The translations under genes were made by a program, and so were the position numbers. Shown piece by piece: positions 6,335 to 6,335 of a DNA stretch of 6,335 nucleotides. The notes under the pieces were generated by a model, which was given only the letters and a program-made list of their open reading frames with translations, did not search any database and was not told the DNA's origin. The stretch lies in contig ASPA01000026.1 in the NCBI GenBank assembly GCA_000405605.1, positions 1 to 6,335 on the forward strand, written 5' to 3'. The DNA is from Atribacteria bacterium SCGC AAA255-G05. GTDB lineage: Bacteria > Atribacterota > Phoenicimicrobiia > Phoenicimicrobiales > Phoenicimicrobiaceae. Positions within the stretch are counted from its first letter, which is position 1. Every line of letters begins with the position of its first letter.

Positions 6335-6335
6335 A

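Overview
The window is AT-rich bacterial DNA (about one third G+C by eye) with strong AGGAGG-type Shine-Dalgarno sequences. Gene content fits an anaerobic sugar-acid degrader of the Firmicutes, Atribacterota or Thermotogota kind. The lineage is inferred from style and gene content only; no marker gene fixes it.

Left part (1-776): the leftward 5' end of a UPF0236/ISLre2-type transposase runs off the window. It is followed by an IS-like edge region, then a rightward, decapitated C-terminal third of a class I/II aminotransferase resembling LL-diaminopimelate aminotransferase. The body of that aminotransferase is absent from the window.

Right part (833-6334): every gene reads leftward. In order of transcription they are: a KDPG/KHG aldolase with a fused C-terminal VOC-like domain (its N-terminus is off the window), 2-keto-3-deoxygluconate kinase (kdgK) 20 bp downstream, a short-chain dehydrogenase (SDR), the large catalytic half of a UxaA-family sugar-acid dehydratase, a decayed sugar phosphate isomerase/epimerase, and a Gfo/Idh/MocA oxidoreductase. 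Together they suggest breakdown of a hexuronate or aldonate: the SDR (and perhaps the Gfo/Idh enzyme) interconverts sugar-acid intermediates, the UxaA-like enzyme dehydrates an aldonate to a 2-keto-3-deoxy acid, KdgK phosphorylates KDG to KDPG, and the aldolase cleaves KDPG to pyruvate and glyceraldehyde 3-phosphate. The exact sugar is not readable from this window.

The locus shows erosion. The isomerase is a remnant with frameshifts and an in-frame stop. The UxaA-like gene lacks a canonical start codon where its family begins, with ATA where ATG is expected. The usual SAF-domain partner of UxaA is not seen, and an orphan ribosome binding site lies between kdgK and the SDR gene. An 18-bp perfect palindrome just after kdgK is a candidate operator. 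I see no tRNA, rRNA or CRISPR array, and no convincing new system. The best leads are the UxaA start, the isomerase remnant, the aldolase-VOC fusion and the palindrome.
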